This document shows positions 45,674-58,230 of a stretch of 64,000 nt of DNA, piece by piece. The translations under genes were made by a program, and so were the position numbers. Source of the DNA: Byssochlamys sp. IMV 00236 (Eukaryota; Ascomycota; Eurotiomycetes; Eurotiales; Thermoascaceae); contig MSJH02000556.1 of assembly GCA_001931875.2 (NCBI GenBank), forward strand, positions 310,001 through 374,000. The letters are read 5' to 3'. The notes under the pieces were generated by a model. That model was not told the origin of the DNA. It worked only from the letters and a program-made list of their open reading frames with translations, and did no database searches. How positions within the stretch are numbered: the first letter of the stretch is position 1; each line of letters begins with the position of its first letter.

Positions 45674-46140
45674 ATCTCCTTCAAAAGAGTAAGAGTCAAG
45701 TTGGGTAAGGATCTGACCGAAAGGAGGAAGGAATGAGTATCGAATCGTTTTTTGTTTTGTTTTGTTTTGTTTTTTTTTTTNNNNNNNNNNNNNNNNNNNN
45801 NNNNNNNNNNNNNNNNNNNNNNNGAAATACAGTACATGTATGTATGATGGACACGAATAAGAAACCATAAAGTTTCTGCCTTTGATACCATTTCCTGATG
45901 TTATTTCATGACTCCATTTAGTATCAATACCAAACAGGTAGTAAAACTCCGTAAAACCTGATGACCTGCCTAATCCCATAAATACCTTTGCGTGTTTCGT
46001 GCTCTTCTTCCATAACTATTACGCAGTCGAGCAACAGTCAATCTTGAATCCCATCACTGACCGGACCATAACCATGATAGCAGACTATCTGCGCGATAGA
46101 TCATTCTGAACCCCACACAAAGCTTCGCGTAGCTCTCATA
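45674..46140. other. 3' flank with assembly gap
   Basis: About 470 bases between the secreted-protein gene and the small minus-strand gene. Carries TTTTG pentamers and poly-T, then the N gap. No gene seen. Confidence 0.6.
45781..45823. other. 43-base run of N (assembly gap or masked homopolymer)
   Basis: The Ns follow (TTTTG)n and a poly-T tract and precede GAAATACAGTACATG. This is probably a homopolymer that could not be assembled. Confidence 0.98.
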
Positions 46141-46449
46141 TCAAGCGATCTTCGTCATACCATCTCCCGCTACTTCCTTCACAGCTTCTATCTTCACCTG
46201 TCCGACGACATCTTTCGACGGCACAAGCTTAAGATCCGCTACGGCATTCTGCGTAGCTGACATTTGATAATATTCCAGATGACTCTGTACGTTGAGCCAA
46301 GCGTACGCCGCGGTGCTAGTGATTGGCGTGTTGCGACGGGGGCGAATGGTGCTCGAGGCGGAGTCCAGGATAGATATATTCTGGGCTGCCAGGGGTGAGG
46401 GTTCGGAATCTGGAGATCCCTGGGGAAGGGGATCGTTTGGTTCTGCCAT
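46141..46449 (-). CDS. Small hypothetical protein, 102 aa
   Basis: Intronless minus-strand frame MAEPNDPLPQGSPDSEPSPL, ending KEVAGDGMTKIA. The first 40 residues are Pro/Ser-rich and acidic. The middle AAYAWLNVQSHLEYYQMSAT looks like a folded helix, and LKLVPSKDVVGQVKIEAVKE is beta/alpha-like. There is no signal peptide. I do not recognise the family, but composition and codon use look genuine. Confidence 0.45.
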   Translation of the reverse strand: MAEPNDPLPQGSPDSEPSPLAAQNISILDSASSTIRPRRNTPITSTAAYAWLNVQSHLEYYQMSATQNAVADLKLVPSKDVVGQVKIEAVKEVAGDGMTKIA

Positions 46450-47145
46450 GTTGTAAAGTTTAGACTTGTGTCTGTCTGGTTTCTTTCTTAAGGTTGTGCT
46501 TGTTAGTTGGAAGTGGTCGAATATGAGGAATCGAATATGGGGTATACCGTTTGTTTCTTCTGAGTGGATAGGTAGGTACTGTACTTAAGAGGAATGTGTT
46601 TCCGGGATGATGAAGTAGAACTGCTCAGGACTCGGTACCAGGGATTAGCTTGACAAGATGATGATTGAATGAAGAACAGATGGACGAGAAGATAGGTATA
46701 ATACTAGGGATCGTAACCTGGAAAGTTAGTTGGGAAGTGGTCACGCGAACCTCCAAGGTTCTTACTTTGACATTCTGTGCTCAAATTACCAACACGACGA
46801 TTGCGTGACAAAGGGGCTCACTTACACAAGAGACAACAATTCTGTTCCCGGAATGCAGCGGTAGGGAAACACATTGCGATTGTTCGTCCCATGCTATTAT
46901 TATTTCTATGGTTATTTCAATTCTGCTGCCTATCATAAATAGAGGCTTTACTGTAGATGGGGCGAGATTGTTGAATTGGTAGTAGAATGAGCAGAATGCA
47001 TGACGTATTTTATGATGTTTTGATTCCTTTCTCATGCCGCTGTTTTTGAAGCTCAGAGAGACAAGGATATGAAGACATAGATCTTCTATCAACACCAAAT
47101 GAATATAGTACTATACATGATCCAGGCAATGAACTGGGTCCTGGT
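46450..47145. other. Upstream region of the small gene and drn1 3' flank
   Basis: About 700 bases without a supported gene. GTACTGTAC occurs near 46573. Confidence 0.5.
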
Positions 47146-48867
47146 TCATTCCTCAAGGGAAAAGTCAAACTCCTTGAAGGCCTGCTTGAAACTCTCTGCG
47201 TCAGTTATCTCTTCTTCCTTGGACTGAATGTCGTCCTTCCAGTTTATCCGCTTCTCCAACTGCAGAAGCTTGGCCATGACCCTTCGCCCAAACTGCAGGT
47301 CGAAGCGAAAATCGGGACTAAGTGGAAGCAGTAAGCTCTTCTCTGAGCCCTTCTTTTCACCGCTAGTCCCCGCCTCCGCGTCTGTGTCTGTACCCGTTTC
47401 TGAAGGCGCCCATATCCAGACACGGAAAGAGTCTCCAGGTGGAGTGATCTCATCATTGGACGTTTCGAATTTCGGGTATTTCAGATTTTCTGCTTCGACT
47501 TTGAACGCTGCTTCTACCAGGCCATTCTTGACCATGTCTGAGGGCACCGGCAGAAATTGCCAATGGATGTGGATGCCATTTCCGCGGCTAACTTCCCATG
47601 TGACAGCACCCAACTCGCCCTTTGCGCGTGTGCGAAGCATCGCATGTAAGGATGATCTATACCGTTGCATTTCATTGTAGGTGCCCAGCCGGGAATCCGA
47701 GTCGGAAATGGAGCTGAAAGTTGGGGAGTGTGTGAATGGAATTATCAATATATGCCCGGGAAAACCAAGGTGAGAGAATGTCTGTGGTGTTGGTAAAGGT
47801 CCTTTTGCTGTTGTGAGATAAGACTCATTCCCAATAGACGTTATGAGGTGTGTCGCGATATTGGGGTTTGATAAGCAGAAAAAGCATTCACCAGGACCGG
47901 GAGGAGGCCCCCTAGCACGTTTGCGCGGTCGTTGGTGGTTATCCTCACGAGCAAACCGCTGATATGATTCGGTTTGACTCTGCAAGGCCCCACGCTTCGA
48001 GGCGACGGCTGAAAAGGGAGTAGCTGTAGCCCCTACAGGGACAGAGGTCGGAACAGGAGCCTTCGGATCCAATGTAAAGGCATACATCCATTTTTGCTTG
48101 GTGGTCTTGCTGTAAGATGCTAGGTTGATGAAGCGCGTAAGAGGTTTCTCGTCGGGGGCGTCCTCAGTAGGCATATGAAAGAAAGGCTCTCTCTCGAAAA
48201 AGAAGTCGGCTGATGACGAGAAATGATAACGAGGTTTCAGCGTAGAGCAGACGTCAGCAACGCACTGCACGCTCTCCGGAACAGCTGTGCCTTCTGGCAG
48301 AGATACCTTGGACCCGGTCGTGATACCCTTGGGCCATTGGTTGGTAATCAAGACGTCGGCATTGTGGACGCCAAAGAGAGCTCGAGCATCAGCTTCTGTA
48401 TAGTGAGGATCGTACTTGCCGGTATTCTTAAGATCCGAAGTTGGATTGCTCTGTAGCTCTCCTCCAAGAGCCGCCAGTCGAATACCTTCAGAAGTTTTTA
48501 AAGTGCCGCGCTTTCCTAAATAATATAGGTTCGGGCAGACTTCATCGTCCGATTCAATCTTTTCGATCACTCTTGTTGGAAGAGGACGACTGCCGATAGT
48601 AAAGTAAGTTGGCAAGGGGACGGCGATGTTCCCCTGCAGAAGGCCCGAGATTTCATCCAACTCTTGCTCACTGGAGCAATCCCCAAAGAGATCCCCAACA
48701 ACAATAGCAAACGAAAAATTCTGCTTCACCTGCAGCTTAGCGAGCTTGGTGAAGACCTCTCGGAGGGCACAATTCACGTTCCCAACAACGACGCTAAAGA
48801 AAAGTGTGAGCGTCACTTACACTTCAAGTACAAGCGCAGTGGGTTTTACTTACATTTTGGAAGCCAT
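47146..48867 (-). CDS. drn1: CwfJ-domain splicing-associated protein (Drn1 orthologue)
   Basis: Exons 48867-48854 and 48793-47146 give 553 residues. The 14-base first exon ATGGCTTCCAAAAT joins to read MASKIVVVGNVNCALREVFT, the metallophosphatase-like N-terminal domain of CwfJ/Drn1. SFAIVVGDLFGDCS and ALGGELQ follow. After a basic linker (RPRKRARGPPPGPGECFFCL) come CwfJ_C_1, with an HIT-like fold (CFFCLSNPNIATHLITSIGN, GHILIIPFTHSPTF, GNGIHIHWQFLPVP), and CwfJ_C_2 (FDLQFGRRVMAKLL, INWKDD). Drn1/CWF19L1 binds late spliceosomes and stimulates the lariat debranching enzyme Dbr1; nuclear. A second GTAAGT lies inside the 60-base intron, and its use would end the frame at once. It diverges from utp20. 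Confidence 0.9.
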
Positions 48868-49335
48868 AACTGACGCTTGGGTGTCTATCCAGTCACTCTG
48901 CTGATTTCAATGGGGTAGATTATTGCGAAGCAAGCATGCTGTGAATGCCAATGTCCGTAGATCGAGTAGCATACAAGTAACTTCCTTGAGATGTCAAACC
49001 AGCAACACCATAGAAACTACTTCCTGAGTGCTAATACTCCCGTCAGTACTAGTAGTTTGTGAGCCACAGAATGCTTCAGATCCCACTCATAGTTATTCGT
49101 TGCTTCGTTGCCATCATCCGCCTTTGGATAAAACGTAAGGAGCTTGGGCCACATGCATCACGTGAACCAGTCACTTCCAAAAAGGGTTAGTCTGTGCACA
49201 GATTAAGCCCGACGCTATCTCCGCACGGAGAAAACTACACCCGCGACCGATGAACTTTTTTGAAGATTCGGGGATTTCTCGAGCGGCTTGGATCTCACGT
49301 CTCAAGCGGTGCAACTTGTTCCCAGGTGTGCCAGG
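48868..49335. promoter_or_regulatory. Divergent promoter, drn1 and utp20
   Basis: 468 bases between the two starts. TCACGTGA at 49158-49165 lies about 170 bases from the utp20 ATG. Both genes serve RNA processing, so co-regulation is plausible. Confidence 0.55.
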
Positions 49336-52300
49336 ATGGTGGCAGCTTCTTCTGGGTCGCGGGGAAAGCCCGCAAAAGTTGTGAAAAAAGGAACTGAAAC
49401 CGCAAAAACGCACCGTTTCGAGCCCTTCTCCCAGCGCATCGCGAGACTCAAAATCGACCCGATCCACCGTGTGCGCCGGCCAAGTTTCGGAGAAGAAGAT
49501 GGCGACAACGAGACGTTTTCCCATTTCCGATCATCTCTCGAGCACTGGGGAGAGCTCAATCTCACCGATAATTTTGTCCAGTTCGTGCGTCGAGTGAATT
49601 CGCTCTCTGAGAGTCTTCCGCAGATTTTATATCATGAAGAGAAGATAATGGGACTGTTGGTGGAATATATCGATAAGAGAGATCAATTATCTATCGAACC
49701 GCTGCTGAGTCTGCTGGCTCAGTTTGCCAGAGATCTGGGTGTCCGCTTTGAAAAATACTTTGCGTCGGCCGTTACTCTGGTGGCGTCGGTTGCAGCATCT
49801 CATGCTAATGTCGAGGTCGTCGAGTGGAGTTTCACCTGCCTGGCTTGGATATTCAAATTTCTATCCCGACTCCTCGTTCCAGATTTGACACCCGTCTTGA
49901 ATATCATGGCTCCATACCTAGGGAAGGAACGCCAAAAACCGTTCGTTGCCAGGTTCGCCGCCGAGTCCATGTCGTTCCTCATTCGCAAGGCTGGCCTTGT
50001 GTACTACAAGAACAAGCTGCCTCTTGAGCGGGCCGTTTCGTTCCTATTCAAGGATCTTCGGGAAGTGGAGGATTCACGATGCATAGATTCGTACAAAGAA
50101 GGATTGATGGTCATGTTCTCCGACGCTATAAAAGGAGTAAAAGGAGGAATTCATTCGAACGGAGCCGACATCCTTCGCTGTATTCTCGACAACTTATCAT
50201 CAAAAGAGGAGCTTCAGAGCGAACTAGCACAACAAGTGTTAAGTGGGATAGTAATCAACACTATCCATCATACGTCCAGCGATACCTTCGGGCCTCTGCT
50301 TGATACGATAGAGACCCATGTCACCAGCGATGACTATGAGAACACCGCATTCCACGCTCAAATCTGCACTCGGCTGATCTTCCTGTGTGTAAATACTCGG
50401 AAGGGATCAAGAGTGAAAAGCTGGAAGGGTGTTCACCGTAGTCTTATCACACTACTCCAGAGGTCTTTGAATTCTCCTGAAACCTTCCAGGATTGTCTCC
50501 CAGAGCTCTTGACGGCGGCTTCATTCTCGCTGCAACTTTCTCCTATGGATGAAATGCTTCCCTCTCTGCGTCAGATAATGGATGCTATCACTGACGAGCG
50601 CTTGTCGAAGCATTTCCTCTCTTTCTGCGCTACCTTTGCCGAGGCGGGCTCCGAAAGGTTTCGTGGCTTTATTCTCCCTTATTTCCAAAAGTAAGAAAGC
50701 ATGTACTCCTTGTTACTCTTACGGCATACTAACAAATTATTTCTAGGTTTATGACTTCTCTCTGGCAGGATTACGAGTGCGAATTGTGCCATGCCCTGCT
50801 TCAGCTCAGTGAAGCAGGTTGTGTAACAGCTGAAATCTCTCGGCCTGGTTATGTTACCTGCCCACCGGCTTGGAAAAAGCACATCACGGAGAAGTTCGAT
50901 AAGCCCCAATCCTCCCCAGAGGAAGTTTCCTTGCTACATGCATATTCAAAGCTTCCTGGCGCGATATCTTTTTCTACCGAGCCGTCAATCTTACCCCAGC
51001 TTGTTCAAAGTCTGCACGACATGCTACTGTCATCTCTCCGTTCAGGGTCACCACATTCGCAGCCACTAGATGATTTTGCTTGTGGTCAAGGTTTCAAGAC
51101 TTATGTCGATCTCGCCAGTCAGTTGGGTGCCGTTGACGAAGCCCTGTGGGATCCTATCAGCCAAGCTGCCCCGAAGTTTTCTCGCGTCTCACTCTTTCTA
51201 GAGGCCACTCTATCCTATATGTTGGCTCATAATGGCCCGATTAGCGTCGATGAGTCCACGCTTGAACCGTTCGCCAATGCTTTGATCAGCAACCTTGCTG
51301 GTCCCTCGCATCAACTGAGGCTCGTGTCCCTGAAAATTTTGCGTGAATTGGTCACCAGGGCGCTCAAAGATGATGGCTCTCTCATCTCCATGGCAATTGA
51401 AATTGAAGAGAGTCCTTTGAGTCTGCAGACAGCAAGGTACCTCTCGATGCAGATTCGAAAGTTGGCACTCGCATACCCCCAGGTGATATCTCATAGGTGG
51501 CTTCCGAAGCTTATTCCCTACTTCTGCTTCGGCTTGTTCTCCAAGAAGCTTGCGCCTCTGTGGGATGATTCAGCCGAAGCCTTGAAGACTATGAGTGAAC
51601 ATGCCGTGGGAGAGGCTATTATTGCTGACATGGCAATCGGATGGCTGCAGGAACCTGGCAGCCCTCTCTCCAGCGAAGACCAAGATGACGACAACTATTT
51701 CCGCGCGACGGAGTTCCAGTGCTTCAACGTTTTAAAAATGGAGAAATACATTGCTTCCACATTCCGACGGCCGGAAAATGCGGCAGCAATGCTACTGCAC
51801 GAATTCGAACAGAAACATAACCCTTCAGCTATCATCCCGACCTGGCCTAGGTCTCATGCTCTGCGCGTCCTCAATGCCGCTCCTCAAATTGCAGAGAAAC
51901 GCTCTCGCCAGATAGTCCCAATGTTTCTATCATGGGCTTCTCATGATGAGGATACTGTTACTCCTGAAGAAGGCTCCACCGTCACGCCTGATGGTCAGAC
52001 CCAACCTCCTTGGGGCTTCAAGGATCGAATGGCGCTTCTGGCACTCTTTGGAAAGTTTATAAACCCCAAAGTACTGTACAAGGAGTCAGAAGTTCATGGC
52101 GCTCTTCGCAACCTTCTTTCCAATGGTGACTCTGAGATACAGAAGTCTGCCCTGAAAGCCCTGTTCACCTGGAAGTCTCCCCATATCCTTCCTTACCAGG
52201 AAAATCTCCTTAACATACTTGACGAGTCTAGGTTCAGAGAGGAGCTTGCTGTCTTCGTACACGTTGGCAGGGAGGACAGTGTGATCGAAGACGAGCACAG

Positions 52301-55300
52301 AGCTGAGCTGCTTCCGGTCCTATTGAGGCTCCTTTACGGTCGAATGGTCTCACGAGTAGCCCAGCATGGCGGTCAAGGTGGACAGGCTGGTCGGAGGAAA
52401 GCGATTCTGCGGACGCTGTCACAACTCTCTGACAAAGACTTTGATCTCTTCGTACAAATAGCATTCGGTGTTCTGGGTGAGCATCACCTCGTGGAAGAAG
52501 GCCATGTTCAGGAGCAACGGCTTGCGAATGAAATTGTCAGCCCAAGGAAGCAGATGGGTCTTTTGAGGATGATTGAGACCATGTTCGATACCCTTCAGAG
52601 TCGAATGCTTCCGTATACAGAACGATCGATGGACGTCGTTGTCTATTGCCTCGTTCGAGCTTGTCGAGCCCTCAAGGATGAGCCGACAGCAGATGTCGCT
52701 GACTCCCAGCTCGGGAACCTAGCTAATGTGGTCCGTGGAATTCGTCAACTCGCTATCCGTTGTCTTGACTTGATATTCTCTGTATCGCCTGACACGGATT
52801 GGTCACAATACCTCCCTACCATTTTTGACGAAGTGATCAACCCGAGACTTGATAACTTCGCCATTGAGACAGCACAAGGCGTCTCCGGTCTCCTTCGCCT
52901 ATTCCATACTTGGGCGTCTGCCCCCAAATCTGCTTTCTACCTTGTTCGGTACAACAAAGCCCTTCTTTCCAAAATAGTCGATTGTTTGGGAGTAGAATCC
53001 GCTCGTGATGAAGTGAAGATCTTCGTAATGGACCAGATTATAGTACCACTGGTCGGGTTGTCCACTGGCAAGTCCATTGAAGAGAAGGAAGAAATGGGAG
53101 ATGTGCCGCCAGAGCAAATCCGTTCAGAAGTCCTTGCACCATACGTTGAATCAACTCTGTCTCACCTTGGGAATCTTCTGAAGCACAACCCTTCCCGCCC
53201 GCTCATGGTTTCTGGCGTCGAGACGTTGTCACTTCTTGCACCATGCGTTGAGTCTTCACGAGAGACTTCGAGCCTCATCAGTATTGCTACCTTTCTCCTT
53301 CGACAGCCGCCTGATCGTGTTTCTCCCAAGACGAAATCGGGCCTTCTTCGCATACTCCAGCACTTCTTGCCGCTGTACGATCCTCAGGGCGATGTAGCGC
53401 TTACGACACAAGTATTCGAAGCTATCTCATCAATGTTCGATTATTTCAAGGATGATCAGAACAGGGAAGTGCTTTCTAAAGTTCTTGCCGCATTTGCAAG
53501 CCATGACTCGGAGCTACAGGAGGTCGCCTCTCTATGCTCTGATCTCAATGCTGTATCCGCCCAGAGACTTGATGAAGTGGATTACGAACGACGTCTCCAA
53601 GCCTTCACAAGAATCAACGAGGACTTGTGGAATGGCTTCAATGCTAAACAATGGCGACCTCTGCTGTTTAACATGCTCTTTCACATCAAAGATGAGGATG
53701 AGCTTGCGATAAGATCAAGCGCCTCCTATGGGTTGAGACGATTCGTGGAAAAAGCTGCACTAGGATCGGAGAACAATAATGCAGAGTTCGATTCGCTTGT
53801 CATGACTGTCTTACTGCCCACTTTGCGGAATGGAGTCAAACACAAATCAGAGATGATTCGGGCCGAATTCGTCACCAGCCTGGGGTATTTCATCAAGTTG
53901 AACCCTACAATGCCAGCCGTTCAGGATATGCACGTGCTACTTGTTAGTGATGATGAGGAGGCCTCTTTCTTCAACAACATTCTCCATATCCAACAGCATC
54001 GTCGTACGCGTGCATTGCGTCGACTAGCTGGAGAAGCGGCTAAAGGGAAAATCCAGGCGTCCAACATCAGCACTATCTTCATGCCTCTTATCGAGCACTA
54101 TATTTTTGACCAGGCTGAAGATGAGAACGCACACAACTTGACCGCTGAGGCAGTTAGCACAATCGGTACACTCGCAGAGTGGCTGGAATGGGTCCAATTC
54201 AGAGCTATATTCCGACGCTATCGAGCTTACATGGAAAGCAAATCGGAAACAGAAAAGAATGTCATTAGGCTCCTTGGACGGATGGCGGATGCACTATCCC
54301 ATTCGATGGACCAGGCCAGAGCATCCCAGGATGTGGACGACGCAGAAATGGAGGATGTGGATCCTTCTGTACCATCAAAGACCACCCTTGCTAAGGCGTT
54401 GCCATCTGGTGCGAAAGTGGCAACAGAACTTACATCGCACTTTATCCCTTTCCTGACTAAATATATCCACCACAAGGATGAGGCCGAGGTCAGCTTGCGG
54501 TTACCGGTTGCAGTGACTACTGTCAAGCTTATCAAGCTTCTTCCTGAGGACGACCAGGTTATTCGTCTGCCCGCGGTCCTCTTGGATGTATGCAATGTCC
54601 TCCGCAGCCGTTCGCAAGAGTCCCGAGATATTGCTAGAAGGACTCTAGCGGACATTGCACTCATTCTTGGGCCTTCGCACTTCGGGTACATCTTGAGAGA
54701 GTTACGCAGTGCCTTAACTAGAGGATATCAGCTACACGTACTCTCATTCACGCTCCACTCGATTCTCGTTACTACCACCGATGACTTCAAGCAGGGCGAC
54801 CTTGACCATTGTCTTGGCGAAATGGTGTCAGTGGTCATGGATGATATCTTCGGTACCACCGGTCAAGAGAAGGAGGCCGAAGAATATATCAGCAAAATGA
54901 AAGAGGTCAAGAGCAGCAAGAGTTATGACTCGATGGAGCTTCTAGCCAAAAATGCAACTGTCAGACATCTGGCACACCTTATACGTCCACTCCAAGGCTT
55001 GTTACGAGAAAAGCTTACTTCAAACATCATGAAAAAAGTTGATGAACTCCTGAGACGAATTGGAGTTGGTCTTCTGAGAAACCCTGAAGCCGAGAGTCGC
55101 GACCTGCTAGTTTTCTGTTACGAAGTCATCAAGGAGTCATATGAAGACCCTAAAACAACAGCGCCCGAATCCACTATACCTGCCTCTCGCTTGCGTTTCT
55201 TAGTGAATCTCCCTGCGAAGAAGGGTGAAAAACGGGGCTCGACAACATCGTACGTGTACAAGTTGGCGCGGTTTTCACTTGACGTTCTTCGGTCGATTCT

Positions 55301-57263
55301 CAACAAGTACAGCTCGCTCCTAACAGCAAGCAATGTGGCTGGCTTCCTCCCGATGATTGGGGATTTCTTAGTTGATGCACACGAGGAGGTCAAAATCTCT
55401 TCCCTCCGTCTCCTGTCTACCATCATCAAACTGCCGCTTCCTGATCTGGACAAGAATTCGCACGTCTATCTGACAGAGGCTGTTAAGCTGATTAAGGAGG
55501 CGCCGAGTACGAACACAGAAGCAGCCCAGGCCTCTCTGAAGCTCATAGCGGCCATGCTGCGTGAGAGGAAGTCGACAACCCTCAAGGATGGTCATCTAGC
55601 GTTCCTTCTCAAGCGCCTGACATCCGACATCGAGGAGCCTGATCGTCAGGGAGTCACCTTCAATTTCATCAGGGCTGTGATGGCACGCAAGTTCGTCGTA
55701 CCTGAGATGTACGAGCTGATGGACAACATTGCGACTATGATGGTAACCAATCAGACTCGCAGCGCACGAGACCTCGCGCGAGGCGTATACGTCCACTTTC
55801 TCCTTGAGTATCCTCAGGCCAAGAATCGCTGGGCCAAACAGCTAGCGTTTCTGGCGAAGAACTTTGATTTCCAATATCAGGAAGGGCGCCAGTCCGTCAT
55901 GGAAGCCGTGCATATGCTGCTGGCCAAGACTGGTGACGAACTCGCTCAAGATATTGTTGGAACCTTCTTCTTACCCGTGGTCATGGTTATGGCAAATGAT
56001 GACTCCCCCGAGTGCCGTGAAATGGCTGGAGTGCTACTCGGAGAGCTTTATCGCCGGGCTGATAGAGAGCAGATGAGCGCCATTCTCAGACCGCTGCACT
56101 CTTGGCTCGAGCAAACCGACAACATGCTGCTCACTAGCACTGGCCTTCAGGCAATGAGGATATTTTTCGACCCCGAAGTGACAGAAAAGGAGAAGGAAGC
56201 TCGATTTGTGATCAGCGTACTTCCCAGCATCATTGAGCCGATTGAGAACCAAGAAAGCGAAAACTGGGAGGTCCTCTACTTTGCTCTTCAACTTTTCACC
56301 AAGCTTTGCAAAACGGTACCCTCCATCGCCCTTGCGCAAGAATGTGCCCCCATCTGGTCTCATGTGCGAGAGTCACTGTTCTTCCCTCATGCGTGGGTCA
56401 AGACATGCGCCGCCAATCTTGTTGGCCTCTGGCTGGCGGATTTGGCCAAGGCAAATGCTGCATCTGGCTACGGAGCAGTCCCTCTAGTGGGTTCGTCAGG
56501 TCTGAAGCTTGAGAAGGAGGCGATGTTGCAATTGATCCGCGCTAGCACACGTTGTCTTCGTACGCCAGGTATTAGCGAAGAGCTGGCCATGCAAACAGTC
56601 CGAAACATTATCTTCCTCGGTCGCTGCTTTGCCCAGAACAAGCTCGAATTCTCCAAGGCGGGACCTGGAGAAGCTGAAGCCGATGAGGCGAATGAGGAGA
56701 GTAACTCTGGCGAAGAGGACCAGGACCAGGACAACGTCAACGACACGGGCTCATCCACGAAGTCCGCCATTCAGTATATCTTCCAACAGGTTTCCCTTAT
56801 CCTGCGTCGCGAGACTCTCACGACAAAGGCTGAGTCGTTGATTCCGAAGACCGCATCCATGGGTCTGCTTGCTGCACTCTGTCGCCATCTCGATACGGAG
56901 CAAATCATGCCATCACTACCGGTAATTCTGCTACCACTGCAGCATCTTACCGATCAATCTATCCCTGCACCGCGTTCCTCGGACCGCGATTTCCAGGAGG
57001 TGTATAAGGCCCTTGTCAGCAACGCACATGAAGTCCTGGATCTCTTGCAAAAGAAGCTCGGAACCACGGAGTATGTGGCGCAAATGGCACGCGTCCAGGA
57101 ATCGATCAAAGAACGGCGTGAGGGACGCAGAGTCAAGAGACGTATTGAGGCTGTCGCAGACCCCGAAAAGGTCGGACGCGAAAAGAAGAGGAGGAACGAG
57201 CGCAAGCGGGAGAAGAGAAAGGAGAAGGGTCTTGAATTTAGAGGAAAGAGAAGGGGTTGGTAG
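49336..57263 (+). CDS. utp20: U3 snoRNP / SSU processome component Utp20 (DRIM)
   Basis: Exons 49336-50690 and 50747-57263 give about 2,623 residues (yeast Utp20 2,493). The intron (GTAAGA...TTTCTAG) splits a Lys codon. I chose the ATG at 49336 (MVAASSGSRGKPAKVVKKGT); an in-frame ATG at 49288 would add 16 residues. The protein is almost entirely alpha-helical HEAT/ARM repeats. The N-terminal FEPFSQRIARLKIDPIHRVR and SSLEHWGELNLTDNFVQFVR are characteristic, and the DRIM domain lies in the first third. An acidic stretch near 2,010-2,040 (EADEANEESNSGEEDQDQDN) precedes the last helices. The tail REGRRVKRRIEAVADPEKVG with KKRRNERKREKRKEKG is a nucleolar localisation signal. Utp20 acts in 18S rRNA maturation. 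It is the largest gene in the window. Confidence 0.95.
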
Positions 57264-57645
57264 ATGTTTATACATAAACATAATGTGTCAATTATGCTGA
57301 GCAGGGCTGGCGTTTTGAGGAAAACTAAAATTTTTAGATAGAATTGGCATGAACGGAGATGGTTATATTATGTGCTAATGATACATAGAGTCTATGTCGA
57401 TATGTACATAGTGTATACAAGATGACGAAAAAGAAAAGGTATTCATGCGAGATCCTTTTCCAGTGGGCTCCCATTACCACCGGCAAGCATAGACACTTTT
57501 CCTTCATCCATACGTACTCAGAAAACCCGTCAACTCCTGAACTCGCCGCAAAAGTATCGTAAGATATGCAATGTAGAACTGCAACAGGAGACACGCATAG
57601 GATTTCTCCTGGGGCTGAAGATCATGACAGTTCCGTTAACAATCA
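57264..57645. other. Convergent 3' intergenic region
   Basis: About 380 AT-rich bases between utp20 and the Zim17-like gene, serving as the 3' ends of both. Nothing else seen. Confidence 0.6.
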
Positions 57646-58230
57646 TCACTGCTCGCCAGCCTTTTCAGACTGCTCCTGAGTCTGCTTCGGGTTCGAAGTG
57701 CCATCATCCCAGAACTCCATGTCGCCATCCACATAGCCCTTCTTCAGCTTCCTGCCATCTTTCTTCAAGATATCCTCCAGCGTGCTCTTCTTGTCCATGA
57801 AGATGCCCAGATGATCGCTGATCACATGTCGGTTGGAACAAGTCGGGCAACGGATCAAGACTGTGCCGCGATGGTAGCCATGCTTGGACATTTGGTGCGA
57901 GGAACGGTCGCCGCATGGTTTGCAGGTAAATGTGATCTGGTACATGGGCTCTTGCGCCCGACGTGCTTTGTTCTGCTCGGCATTTTCTGCGTCTGTAGAT
58001 TCGGAGGTGGCACGGTCGGTAAGAGGACGAGGATCGCGAGTCTTGGGCGCTTCAGAGGATGCGAAGGATCTGGAAAGAGAGGGGATCACAGCTTGCTTCT
58101 GTCTGAAAATGCTGGCAGATAGTAATGGCGACTGCGACTGTGATCGCGACAGTATGCTGGGAGCTGAGGCTCGGGGAAAGAGGCGACTCTGGCCGCGGAG
58201 GACGTGCCGCAAAGCCGGTGATGCACGCAT
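57646..58230 (-). CDS. zim17: Mitochondrial DNL-type zinc-finger protein (Zim17/Hep1/Tim15)
   Basis: Intronless frame of 194 residues from the ATG at 58230 (MRASPALRHVLRGQSRLFPR). The Arg/Ser-rich, acid-free first 70 residues form a mitochondrial presequence. The DNL zinc domain follows: YQITFTCKPCGDRSSHQMSK, HGYHRGTVLIRCPTCSNRHV, ISDHLGIF. The two CxxC pairs bind Zn, and DHLGIF takes the place of the DNLGWF loop that names the family. Zim17 keeps mitochondrial Hsp70 soluble and supports protein import. The frame is open upstream to 58473, but that part reads like leader. It diverges from the cullin gene. Confidence 0.92.
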   Translation of the reverse strand: MRASPALRHVLRGQSRLFPRASAPSILSRSQSQSPLLSASIFRQKQAVIPSLSRSFASSEAPKTRDPRPLTDRATSESTDAENAEQNKARRAQEPMYQITFTCKPCGDRSSHQMSKHGYHRGTVLIRCPTCSNRHVISDHLGIFMDKKSTLEDILKKDGRKLKKGYVDGDMEFWDDGTSNPKQTQEQSEKAGEQ

